Origin: Candidatus Roseilinea mizusawaensis
GTDB lineage: Bacteria; Chloroflexota; Anaerolineae; J036; Brachytrichaceae
Direction: 5' to 3'
DNA length: 64,000 nt
Assembly: GCA_016841965.1 (NCBI GenBank)
Contig: JAEANN010000054.1
Location: 124,001 to 188,000, forward strand
This document shows positions 27,891-37,267 of the stretch, piece after piece. Position numbers and translations under genes: made by a program. The notes under the pieces are model-generated. The model worked only from the letters and a program-made list of their open reading frames with translations. It ran no database searches and was not told the DNA's origin. How positions within the stretch are numbered: position 1 is the first letter of the stretch; every line of letters starts with the position of its first letter.

Positions 27891-28792
27891 TTCAAACCCG
27901 AATGCGACATGGTGCTCATCACCTGGCTTTGCAGGAAGATGAAGATGATGAGATTGGGCAGGAACATGATGAGCGCGGCGGCGGCGGCGATGCCCTGCCC
28001 CGCCACGGCGTTGGCGCCGCTGGCGGTTGTGGTCAGCGTGCCGAGGTAGAAGGCAAAGGTCTTCAGGCTTTCGGCGTTGATGTAGAGCGTGGAGGTTTCG
28101 GCGTTGTTCCAGGCGGCTTGAAAGGCGAGGATGGCAATGGTGGCAATGGCGGGGCGAATCATCGGCAGGATGATGCGCCAGTAAATCTGCAAATCCGAGG
28201 CGCCGTCAATTTGTGCGGCTTCGATGACTTCGTTGGGGACGCTGTCCATGAACTGTTTGAGCAGGAACAATCCCACCGGCATCGCCAGCCCGGGCAGGAT
28301 GTGCACCGAGAAGGTGTCCAGCAGTCCGAGCCGTTGGATGACGAGAAAGCGCGGAATGGTGACGGCAATCGGGACGAACATCAGCGCGACCGTGTTGACG
28401 GCGAACAGCGTCTGTTTGAGCTTGAAGCGTTTTTTGGAGAGGGCATACGCGGCAGTGCTGGAGACGAGGATGGACGCCGCCACCGCGACCAGCGTAATCA
28501 CGATGCTGTTGAACAGATAACGGCTGACCGGCACGCCCGAACTGGACATTTTGGAAAACAGGTCGGTGAAGTTTTTGAGGGTGGGGTTGACGACGAAAAA
28601 GCGCGGCGGGTAGGCGAACAGTTCATCGGGCGGCTTGAAGGCGCTGGAGAAAATGAACAGGATGGGCAGGAGCATGAACGCCGCCAGCGGCAGGAGCAGG
28701 AGGTAGAACTTGAGCTGGCTGACATGAAAGCCCTGCGGGTTGATGCCGCGGTTGCGTACTCCGCTAAAGCGGTGGAACCAGTTTCTTTTCAT
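27887..28792 (-). CDS. Carbohydrate ABC transporter permease (MalG-type), pair 1
   Basis: This CUT1-family permease has 301 residues, about six membrane helices and the EAA loop [21 protein letters not shown] (about 195-215). A Gly/Ala-rich periplasmic loop ([18 protein letters not shown]) precedes the last helix. Its 3' end overlaps the NHL-YIP1 gene by an ATGA tetranucleotide. Upstream lies a 114-base spacer with two palindromic repeats, then the MalF-type partner. Confidence 0.9.
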   Translation of the reverse strand: MKRNWFHRFSGVRNRGINPQGFHVSQLKFYLLLLPLAAFMLLPILFIFSSAFKPPDELFAYPPRFFVVNPTLKNFTDLFSKMSSSGVPVSRYLFNSIVITLVAVAASILVSSTAAYALSKKRFKLKQTLFAVNTVALMFVPIAVTIPRFLVIQRLGLLDTFSVHILPGLAMPVGLFLLKQFMDSVPNEVIEAAQIDGASDLQIYWRIILPMIRPAIATIAILAFQAAWNNAETSTLYINAESLKTFAFYLGTLTTTASGANAVAGQGIAAAAALIMFLPNLIIFIFLQSQVMSTMSHSGLK

Positions 28793-28829
28793 AGCTGTTG
28801 AGCCGTTCTAACCTTTCCTCGTTCTATCT

Positions 28830-28852
28830 CCCCTCTCCCGCTGGGAGAGGGG
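28830..28852. repeat. REP-like palindrome, copy 1
   Basis: CCCCTCTCCC-GCT-GGGAGAGGGG followed by TTGGGTGAGGG. This is the first of two adjacent copies in the spacer between the paired permease genes. Confidence 0.8.
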
Positions 28853-28867
28853 TTGGGTGAGGGTTCT

Positions 28868-28890
28868 CCCCTCTCCCGCTGGGAGAGGGG
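28868..28890. repeat. REP-like palindrome, copy 2
   Basis: CCCCTCTCCC-GCT-GGGAGAGGGG followed by TTGGGGTGAGGG, 15 bases after copy 1. Together they can form stable stem-loops in the mRNA between two permease cistrons and may stabilise or separate them. Confidence 0.8.
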
Positions 28891-28906
28891 TTGGGGTGAG
28901 GGCTTT

Positions 28907-29818
28907 TCACTCTTCGCTGACAAACAAACGGTTCGAGAGGCGGGTGAAGAAAAGCACCATCAGCAGCAACACCACCGAAACGGCGGCGGCGTAGCCCATC
29001 TCGTAGCGCAAAAAGCCGTAATCTTCGATGTGGTTGACAATCAACTGCCCGGCGTATTGCGGCGTGGGGTTGCTGCCCGAAAGCGTCACGCCGATGGCTC
29101 CCGCCTGAAACGTGCCGACGATTGCCATCACCGCGCCGAAGAGCATTTGCGGCTTCATGGAGGGAATCGTGATGTAGAAGATTTCCTGCCAGCGGCTGCT
29201 CATCCCGTCCAGGGCGGCGGCTTCGTAGAGTTCCGGGTTGATTTCCAGAATGCCCGCCAGCATTGCCAGAAAGCCGATGCCCATACTGCTCCACAGCGTT
29301 ACAACAATCATGATGGTCATCAGATATTCGGGCGATTGCAGCCACTGCACCGGCTCTTGGACGATTCCCAGATTCATCAGGAAACTGTTCAAATAGCCGG
29401 TCTGGTCGCCGCTGAAGAGGGTTTTCCAGACCACCGCCATCGCCACGCCGGAAGTCATGGAAGGGGAATACAAAATCAACGCAAACAGCGTGCGCGGAAT
29501 TTTGGGCAGCTGCGCCAGCATCCACGCCAGCAGAAAGGCAAGCGCGTACCCGCCCGGTCCCACAATCACTGCAAATTGAATGGTGTTGGGCAGGACGTAT
29601 TTCATAAAGGTATCGTCTTGCGTAATCAGGGTGATGTAATTGCGCAGACCGATAAAGCGCGGCAGTTGGATTGTGTCGAAAAACGTAAAGGAGAGCAGAA
29701 ACGCCGCCAGCACCGGCACGACGATGAAAATGAAGAACATCAGCGCGTAGACAGACAGGAAGCCGTAGGCGCTGCCTTCCTTGTTGAGCCACTTTTGGAG
29801 AGATGCTCTACTGGGCAT
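28907..29818 (-). CDS. Carbohydrate ABC transporter permease (MalF-type), pair 1
   Basis: This permease of about 303 residues has six membrane segments and the EAA loop [25 protein letters not shown] 29818 is chosen: it overlaps the end of the large solute-binding gene by 11 bases, and an upstream ATG at 29845 would lie further inside that gene. With the MalG-type gene after the palindromic spacer it forms the first permease pair of the island. Confidence 0.88.
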   Translation of the reverse strand: MPSRASLQKWLNKEGSAYGFLSVYALMFFIFIVVPVLAAFLLSFTFFDTIQLPRFIGLRNYITLITQDDTFMKYVLPNTIQFAVIVGPGGYALAFLLAWMLAQLPKIPRTLFALILYSPSMTSGVAMAVVWKTLFSGDQTGYLNSFLMNLGIVQEPVQWLQSPEYLMTIMIVVTLWSSMGIGFLAMLAGILEINPELYEAAALDGMSSRWQEIFYITIPSMKPQMLFGAVMAIVGTFQAGAIGVTLSGSNPTPQYAGQLIVNHIEDYGFLRYEMGYAAAVSVVLLLMVLFFTRLSNRLFVSEE

Positions 29819-32687
29819 GGTCCATCCACTCCTGCACGGTTTCAATCGTCGGAATTTTGAACTCTTTCACGCGCCGTCCGTTTTTCAGGTAGCCGAACTC
29901 TTCCATCTTGCGGGCAATTTCGCGGTTGATGATGTTGATGGAACGGTCCAGCGCGACTCGGGGGTTGACGCCGTCGAACACGATGCGATTCCAGGCGTTG
30001 CTCAGTTCGCGTTCCTGCATGTAACTGCCGGGCAGACGCACCGGTTCCTGCAGCCATTTCCACTGCTCCAGAATCACGGCGCGATGCTCCTCAGGGATGG
30101 CGAGACGGCTGAACGCCTCCAGGTTGGCGGAGTTCCACAAGTATTCCCTGCCGTAATTGAGAATCAACCGTTCCTGAAAATCGGACTGCGTTTCGGTGGA
30201 CATCCACCACTTCATGAACTGCCAGGCTTCCTGCGGCTGGTCGGTGTTTTTGAACATGATGCTGGCTTGCGCCGAGCCGGTGGCGTAGCGCAGTTGTCTG
30301 CCGTCGGGCAGAACGGTGGCGGGATACAGGTCAATGGACCACAGCCCTTCAATCTCCGGCGCGGCAGTCATCAGTTTGATGTAATCGGTGAAGTTGGAAA
30401 TGCCGATGGGCAGCGTGCCGTAGCGGAAACTCTCATAAAAGCTGGAAGTGGTCAGCGGCATGCCGTAAATCGTAAAACTTTCCGCCATGAATTTGACGGC
30501 GGCAATTGCTTGCTCGCTTTGCAAGCCTGTGGCAAAGCCGTCGTCGTTGTAGAGTTTGGCGTCGTGGTTGAACAGGTAGGGCGCGGTGAGCAGGTAGCCC
30601 TTCAGACCGGCGCCGCTCGAAAGCGGCGTGTTGTAATTCATCCCATAGCGCTGAAGTTCGGGCAGTATCTCGATGACCTCATTCCAGGTGTGCGGGACGG
30701 GAATGCCCAGCGATTCGAGAATGTCTCTGCGGTAGAACGTCACCCAGAAATCCTGCGTTTCGGGAATGGCGTAGACCGAATCGTTGATGATGTAACTCAG
30801 CAGAGCGCCGGGGGAGTAAATGCGGATGAAGGAGTCGAAATCCTCGAAGGAACGCAGGTCATAGAGCGCGTTGCGGATGGCAAGTTCGTAGGGGATGTTG
30901 GTGCTGACGCCCAGCGCCACATCCGGCTGGATGCCGGCCGCGTTTGCCAGCACCAGTTTCGACTCGTCGGGCATGATGGAGAATTTGACGCGAATCCCCG
31001 TCTGCGGCGTGAAGGATTCGTCGGACATGACCTGCAACAGGTCCACATATTGCCGCGGGCGGTTGACCCACACTTCCAGTTCGCCCTCTTCCGCGCCGAT
31101 GGATTGATAGGGGTCGGGCTGGAAGGAATGGATGAAACGCTTGAAGCCTTCTGCGAAGGAGCGCGAGAAGGGCGGCGGCGGGGTTTGGATAATAACATCG
31201 GGGGAATGGATGATGATTTTATCGAGGGCAAGCGGCTGGCTTTGCAATTGAAGCAGAAGCGAGCCGAGCAGCTGCGCCGACGAGCCGGGTCCTTCTGAAA
31301 AGCGTTTCATGTAGACCGGCATCTTATCCGGGTCGGCGGCGAGGAAGAGCAGGTTGTCAATCGCCATCTGGTAGGTGAGAACTTCGGGCGAGGCGCCGCT
31401 GCCTGTTATTGCCAGCAGCATCTCTTTGTCGTTGAGCAGGTTTTGGGCGATGGCGTTCAGGCGGGGTTGAATGTCGGGGATGTAATCGGAGATGACCCAT
31501 TCCTTGTAGGGGTCGCGCTGGTTGCCGGTCAGTTTGCGGATTTCGAGGGCGAGGGTGTTGATGTCGAGCAGGGCTTGCTGGATGGTCTCGATGGCGGGCA
31601 GGTAGGGAGAGTCGGTCGCTTCGATGCCCAGCGTGTTTACGCCTTTGTGCAGGAAGAGCAGGTAGGGCGTCTCGCCGCCCAGCGGCACATCCTGCCAGTT
31701 GACAGAGTAGGGGAAGGGGAAGGCGTTCAACTCCGCAAACGGCGTTTCGCCGTTGAGGGTGATGCGGCGGAAGACGGTGAAGTTGCTGCGGGTGTTTTGC
31801 AGGGCGTGCAAGGTGACCGCGTACAGCCCGTCGGCGGGAACTTCAAATTCATAATAGACGGCGGCGCCGCTCTTGTTCCAACTTTCGCCGCCCAGGGTGT
31901 TCAGCAGCAGTTTGTAGGTGTCGTAAGGGGTGACGGTCAGGTCACGGTGATTGGCAGGGCGGACGGATGTGTCGTTTTTGTAGGAGGGGAATTCGGCTTC
32001 GAGGGTGAGCGAAAAGCCGGAGGAAACAGGAGCGCGCAAAAAGTCCAGGTAAGAGGCGTAAGAGGGGGAGGGCGAGAAGGTCTGGAGGTAGATGCTTCCC
32101 AAATAGAGTTCGCCTTCCGTCAGGGTGAAGTCGAAGCGGTGTTCTCCAGCCGAGAGCGGAATACGCAGCGGATCAGCCTGGCTGAAGGTTGCGTCACGGG
32201 CGGGGACGCGCGTCCAGCGCGTCAGCCGTTCCTGACGGATGAGGGCATCGTTGCCGTAGCGGTCTTTGGGGAAGGCGTTGGCGCTGTTGCGATAGAAGAG
32301 GGGGAAGAGGACGCGCCGCAAATCGCCGAGCGGGAACCCGCCGTCCACGCGCATCTGACCTTCGGGCGCGGTCGAGGCAGACGGGGAGGCTGCCGCATCG
32401 AAACCGAGCGTGTACTCCCCCCCGGCAGGGACGCTGACGCTGAAGTGCAGGCTTTCTCCCTGGCGAAGCAAAACGCTTCCCCCTGCATACTGACGGGCGG
32501 TTTCGTCCTGCGCCAGCGGCAGCCCGAACGCCTCGGCGGGAATTTCGATGACGTGATGAGGAGATGTATTTGCGGCGGGGAGTTGCCGAGGGGCAGGCAG
32601 GGAGGCTGCCGCCGATGCCGGGGTAACGGAGAGCAGCATCAGCAGAGAGAGCGCCAGTCGAAAGAATCGTCTCGGGTTCGAGGGCAT
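29808..32687 (-). CDS. Large modular extracellular solute-binding protein (beta-sandwich + type-1 SBP)
   Basis: This exported protein of about 959 residues is roughly twice the normal size for a sugar-binding protein. The signal peptide is [20 protein letters not shown] with no lipobox. Residues about 40-180 and 200-360 look like two beta-sandwich carbohydrate-binding-like domains, with [13 protein letters not shown] and [16 protein letters not shown] marking similar strands. A helical stretch spans about 370-490. The C-terminal half (about 505-945) is a family-1 solute-binding fold: [49 protein letters not shown] and [16 protein letters not shown]. The start ATG 32687 is preferred because the frame upstream runs into a palindromic repeat. 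It overlaps the MalF-type permease, so it is the cognate receptor of pair 1. Confidence 0.82.
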   Translation of the reverse strand: MPSNPRRFFRLALSLLMLLSVTPASAAASLPAPRQLPAANTSPHHVIEIPAEAFGLPLAQDETARQYAGGSVLLRQGESLHFSVSVPAGGEYTLGFDAAASPSASTAPEGQMRVDGGFPLGDLRRVLFPLFYRNSANAFPKDRYGNDALIRQERLTRWTRVPARDATFSQADPLRIPLSAGEHRFDFTLTEGELYLGSIYLQTFSPSPSYASYLDFLRAPVSSGFSLTLEAEFPSYKNDTSVRPANHRDLTVTPYDTYKLLLNTLGGESWNKSGAAVYYEFEVPADGLYAVTLHALQNTRSNFTVFRRITLNGETPFAELNAFPFPYSVNWQDVPLGGETPYLLFLHKGVNTLGIEATDSPYLPAIETIQQALLDINTLALEIRKLTGNQRDPYKEWVISDYIPDIQPRLNAIAQNLLNDKEMLLAITGSGASPEVLTYQMAIDNLLFLAADPDKMPVYMKRFSEGPGSSAQLLGSLLLQLQSQPLALDKIIIHSPDVIIQTPPPPFSRSFAEGFKRFIHSFQPDPYQSIGAEEGELEVWVNRPRQYVDLLQVMSDESFTPQTGIRVKFSIMPDESKLVLANAAGIQPDVALGVSTNIPYELAIRNALYDLRSFEDFDSFIRIYSPGALLSYIINDSVYAIPETQDFWVTFYRRDILESLGIPVPHTWNEVIEILPELQRYGMNYNTPLSSGAGLKGYLLTAPYLFNHDAKLYNDDGFATGLQSEQAIAAVKFMAESFTIYGMPLTTSSFYESFRYGTLPIGISNFTDYIKLMTAAPEIEGLWSIDLYPATVLPDGRQLRYATGSAQASIMFKNTDQPQEAWQFMKWWMSTETQSDFQERLILNYGREYLWNSANLEAFSRLAIPEEHRAVILEQWKWLQEPVRLPGSYMQERELSNAWNRIVFDGVNPRVALDRSINIINREIARKMEEFGYLKNGRRVKEFKIPTIETVQEWMDHAQ

Positions 32688-32705
32688 GCGCCAGGGTCCT
32701 GACTT

Positions 32706-32728
32706 CCCCTCTCCCAATGGGAGAGGGG
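32706..32728. repeat. REP-like palindrome, copy 3
   Basis: CCCCTCTCCC-AAT-GGGAGAGGGG followed by CAAAAGGTGAGGG. It belongs to the same family as the copies at 28.83-28.89 kb, here just upstream of the large solute-binding gene. Confidence 0.75.
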
Positions 32729-32743
32729 CAAAAGGTGAGGGAG

Positions 32744-32778
32744 AAAAAGGGGAGCGCTGATATTACACAACGCTCCCC
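32744..32778 (-). terminator. Rho-independent terminator after the sugar-binding lipoprotein
   Basis: Read on the minus strand, GGGGAGCG pairs with CGCTCCCC across a 14-base loop and is followed by TTTTT. It would separate the GH94/SBP transcript from the large-SBP operon, or act as a partial attenuator giving excess binding protein. Confidence 0.8.
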
Positions 32779-32790
32779 TCTACGATTACG

Positions 32791-34233
<1,443 letters not shown>

Positions 34234-34316
34234 TCTTCATCTCCTTATTTGAAATATCGAGGGCTTGTACAATCAGGGTTGGGGAAACATTGGCTAGTCT
34301 TTCCGGGCGCCTCCTT

Positions 34317-36716
34317 TCATTGTGTTTCCTGTTTCGTTCCCAAAACGACATGAACGATGTGTGTTTTGCCATCCTCAAAGACAGGCAGAAGATTGCCTGC
34401 CAGGGGCTGACCATCCACCGTCACGCAACGGACTCCGCCGTTCACATGCTGGGGATTTTCCACGCTGATTTGATAGACCGCATTCCGAAACCGCCGCCTC
34501 ACCTTGAACCCACTCCATGCTGATGGGATGGCGGGTTCCACCAATAAGCCGTTTTCCTGCGGACGGATTCCCAAAATCCAGTGTGTGGCAACGCGGTGCA
34601 GCCATTGCGCCGAGCCGGTGTACCACGTCCAGCCGCCGCGTCCGTAATATTCCGAGAGCGGCCCGTCAATGTTGCCCGGCGTGACGTAAGGCTCCACTTT
34701 GTAAGTCTCGATGTCTGCGCTGCGGTTGGGCGGGCAGATGCGGCGGTACGCCTCATACGCCAGGTCAGGCTGTCCCATCTGCGCGTATGCCCAAACCGAC
34801 CAAGTGGCGGCATGAGTATAGACCCCGCCGTTTTCACGCAAGCCGGGCGCGTAGCGGGTGACGTAGCCAATATCGGGGCGGGGACGGGTGAAAGCGGGGT
34901 AATTGAGAAGTGCGCCGTAGTCCTTGAGCAGGTATTTGGTGACCGAATCCATTGCCTTGCGGGCGCGTTCAGGTCCTGCCGCTCCGCTCATGACCGCCCA
35001 AATATTCGGCATGAGAAAGATTTTGCCCTCCTCGTTCTCCCGCGAACCGAGCGGCAAGCCGTCGTCGGTGGTAGCTTGCAGGTACCACTCGCCGTCCCAG
35101 CCGAAGCGGTTGAACGCCTCTTTGAGGCTGGTGCGCACCTCTTCGCACTTGCGGGCAAAGGTCTCGTCGCCGCGGCGGCGGGCAAGGGGTGCAAAGTTTC
35201 CCAAAATCATGTAGAGAAATTCCGCCACCCAGAAACTCTCGCCTTTCAGGAGCGTCCCCACGGCGCTCAAGCCGTCGTTCCAATCGTGGTCGCCCATCAG
35301 CGGAATGCCGCGCGGCGAAAAGCGCGAGAAGGAGCGCTCGATGGCGCGCTTGCAATGCTGGTAAAGCGGCTCGGCGGGGGCGTTCAGGTAGGCGACAGGT
35401 TCGTCGAGGATGCCGTAGTCGGCGGTTTCCTTCAGGTAGGCGTCGAGAATGAAGGGAAGCCAGAGCAAATCGTCGGAGCAGTTGGTGCGCGGACCGCCGC
35501 CTCGAATGGTGAACCACCAGTGCAGCACGTCGCCTTCGATGAACTGCTGCGAGGCGTGGAGCAAAAGTTGTTTGCGGGCGTACTCCGGTTCGCTGACCAG
35601 GAAAATCTGGCTGTCCTGCAATTGGTCGCGGAAACCGTATCCTGCCGAGACCTGATAGAACGCCGACTTGCCCCACAAGCGGCAGGAGATGGCTTGATAC
35701 TTTGCCCAGAAGTTGGTCATGAAATTCAGCGCTTCATCGGGCGTCTCGACCTGTTCCGTATCGAGGAAGCGCGCCCAGAATTCATGCACCGCCTGAAGCG
35801 CCCGACGGCTTTTCTCCGGCGAGGTGAACCGTTCGATGAGTTCATGCGCGTCTTCGCGTCCGTCCTCTGCCGCGCCGAGGGTGAAAACAATCGTTTTCGA
35901 TTCGCCCGGCGCCAGCGTCACGGCGACCTGAAGGGCGGCGATGGCGTCCGTAAAGCGGCCCAGGCGTCCCGTCAGGTGTGAAGCGATCATCGCTTGAGGG
36001 CGGTCATCGTTGTTGTACAAACCGAGGAAGGATTCCTTGTCGCAGTCGAAGGATTTGAGCGCTTCGCTGACCGCCATGAAGGCGGTGTAGGGCCAGTCCA
36101 CGTTGTTGTGACGTCCCTTTTCGTCCGGGAATCCCCACAGGCATTTGCGGGCGAAGACGGCGCGCCGCTCGACATCGGCGGAGGTTTCGATGAATAGTTT
36201 GTGAAACTCGCGGTGTTCATCAGGCGCAAAGCCCAGCAGCCACTCGGCGTAGGAGGTCACATCCAATTCGCGGGTTTCGCCGCTCAGGTTGGCGAGCGTC
36301 AACTGAAAGATTTCCACCGGCGCATCTGCCGCCACGAAAACCGTCAGCGCGCTTTCGATGTCCTCCACCCGCTGCAGGAAGCGGGAATACCCCGCCCCGT
36401 GCGTGACTTCATAGCGCTGATAGGGGCGCATGACCGGCTTATACGCTGCCGACCAGTACGTTTGACGTTTCAAATCGCGGATGTAGAAATACTTGCCCCA
36501 GTTATCCCGGATGAGGTCCTGAAAGGAACGCGTAATGCGGTTCTGCCCGGCATTTCCCCGCCAACTGTAGCCGGAACCCGTTTGCGAAATCAGCATGCCA
36601 TAATCGCCGTTGCTGATGACGTTGCCCCAGGGGCGCGGGGTGAAGGGCGTCGTAATCACATATTCCCTGCCATCTTCGGAAAAGTAGCCAAAGGGGCTTT
36701 CGAATTTTTTCCGCAT
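34317..36716 (-). CDS. GH94 glycoside phosphorylase (beta-1,2-glucooligosaccharide candidate)
   Basis: This cytoplasmic inverting phosphorylase of 799 residues, a typical GH94 length, would release a sugar 1-phosphate from a beta-linked oligosaccharide using phosphate. Visible in order are the N-terminal beta-sandwich (FGYFSEDGREYVI to YAEWLLGFAPDE), a linker, and an (alpha/alpha)6 barrel with the family motif DWNDG (from residue 478, containing the general acid). The GGWTWYTGSAQWLHR segment near residue 720 is part of the phosphate-binding region. The last segment resembles GH94 domains that handle beta-1,2-glucans more than cellobiose phosphorylases, but that is judgement by eye. It is the first gene behind a strong promoter with a LacI-type operator. 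GH94 is certain; the linkage is inferred from two GH144 neighbours. Confidence 0.88.
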   Translation of the reverse strand: MRKKFESPFGYFSEDGREYVITTPFTPRPWGNVISNGDYGMLISQTGSGYSWRGNAGQNRITRSFQDLIRDNWGKYFYIRDLKRQTYWSAAYKPVMRPYQRYEVTHGAGYSRFLQRVEDIESALTVFVAADAPVEIFQLTLANLSGETRELDVTSYAEWLLGFAPDEHREFHKLFIETSADVERRAVFARKCLWGFPDEKGRHNNVDWPYTAFMAVSEALKSFDCDKESFLGLYNNDDRPQAMIASHLTGRLGRFTDAIAALQVAVTLAPGESKTIVFTLGAAEDGREDAHELIERFTSPEKSRRALQAVHEFWARFLDTEQVETPDEALNFMTNFWAKYQAISCRLWGKSAFYQVSAGYGFRDQLQDSQIFLVSEPEYARKQLLLHASQQFIEGDVLHWWFTIRGGGPRTNCSDDLLWLPFILDAYLKETADYGILDEPVAYLNAPAEPLYQHCKRAIERSFSRFSPRGIPLMGDHDWNDGLSAVGTLLKGESFWVAEFLYMILGNFAPLARRRGDETFARKCEEVRTSLKEAFNRFGWDGEWYLQATTDDGLPLGSRENEEGKIFLMPNIWAVMSGAAGPERARKAMDSVTKYLLKDYGALLNYPAFTRPRPDIGYVTRYAPGLRENGGVYTHAATWSVWAYAQMGQPDLAYEAYRRICPPNRSADIETYKVEPYVTPGNIDGPLSEYYGRGGWTWYTGSAQWLHRVATHWILGIRPQENGLLVEPAIPSAWSGFKVRRRFRNAVYQISVENPQHVNGGVRCVTVDGQPLAGNLLPVFEDGKTHIVHVVLGTKQETQ

Positions 36717-36775
36717 GGGGGCCTCGGGGTTCCAGACCTTTCTCTTCTCGGTTTTTGGTCAAGCTATCGCCCGTC

Positions 36776-36793
36776 AGATGAAACGTTTCATCT
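36776..36793. promoter_or_regulatory. LacI-family operator
   Basis: AGATGAAACGTTTCATCT is a perfect 18-bp palindrome with the central CG typical of LacI/GalR operators. It begins immediately downstream of the -10 element and lies 60-77 bases before the GH94 start, so a bound repressor would block initiation. Confidence 0.85.
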
Positions 36794-36801
36794 AACATCA
36801 A

Positions 36802-36830
36802 AAACTATCATACCTGCCTTGTTTTGTCAA
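36802..36830 (-). promoter_or_regulatory. Sigma-70-type promoter of the GH94 gene
   Basis: On the minus strand TTGACA (36825-36830) is followed by a 17-base spacer and TAGTTT (36802-36807). The -35 is a perfect match and the -10 is a fair one. The predicted start of transcription falls at the edge of the LacI operator. Confidence 0.75.
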
Positions 36831-36839
36831 GCAAATTGG

Positions 36840-37105
36840 TTAGGTTAGGTTAGGCGGGTTAGCGGATAGCAGATACGCTTCAAGATTTTGCGCTGCAAGT
36901 GGCTCTGGCAAAAATGACGTTGTGGTTACACCCGGAGGCGGGCGATTGAAGGTTGAATCCGGGCAGCAATAGAGACTTCGGCGCCGTTGGGTTCGGCTGA
37001 GCGGGTACCCGGCGATTCTCACTACCTTTCAGGCGGGACTGGATGATAATCTTGTGGCAGGTCTCGCCAGCCCGCTGTCGATGGGATATCCAGCGTGTTT
37101 GAACT
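36840..37105. other. Non-coding right boundary of the island
   Basis: No credible gene. A short GGTTA-type microrepeat occupies about 36838-36860. Composition shifts back toward the GCCGGC-rich style of the flanking genome. The stretch runs into the larA relic. Confidence 0.45.
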
Positions 37106-37240
37106 CAGCCCTTGCCTGCAGGCAACTCCACTTTCCTCCTTTACCTTTACCTTGTTTCTTTCAGACTTCCAGACGATGACTGGCTGGACGATCTGGTTGT
37201 CCGGCACACGCTGTTGACGCTGGCGCGATCGGCCACATAA
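37106..37240 (+). pseudogene. Decayed 3' relic of a second larA homologue
   Basis: The stretch from about 37107 to 37135 aligns at the DNA level with larA positions 3992-4020. After an inserted T-rich stretch of about 30 bases, 37166-37240 reads LPDDDWLDDLVVRHTLLTL then ARSAT and stop. The intact larA ends LSDDDWLDYLIVPHALLTL then PRLAAQ and stop. Upstream similarity fades out. It is too short and interrupted to be expressed. It lies 27 bases before the DegT start, i.e. directly outside the right edge of the island. Confidence 0.8.
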
Positions 37241-37267
37241 TGGGCATAAATCTCAGGGAGGTTGTTC

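Noticed and set aside
26199-28049. Plus-strand open frame of 616 residues opposite the NHL-YIP1 gene
   Set aside because: It is a shadow of the coding strand: rich in E, G, V and D as expected from reverse-complemented codons, without motifs, and it crosses into the permease gene.
28793-28906. CRISPR-like array
   Set aside because: Only two palindromic units with a 15-base gap and no spacers of regular length; no cas genes. Classified as REP-like repeats instead.
31443-32702. Plus-strand open frame of 419 residues opposite the large SBP
   Set aside because: It is antisense to a gene with a signal peptide and binding-protein motifs; no supporting feature.
34317-36716. Calling the GH94 protein a cellobiose phosphorylase
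   Set aside because: Length would fit, but the C-terminal GGWTWYTGSA segment and GH144 neighbours point to beta-1,2-glucosides, so only the family is asserted.
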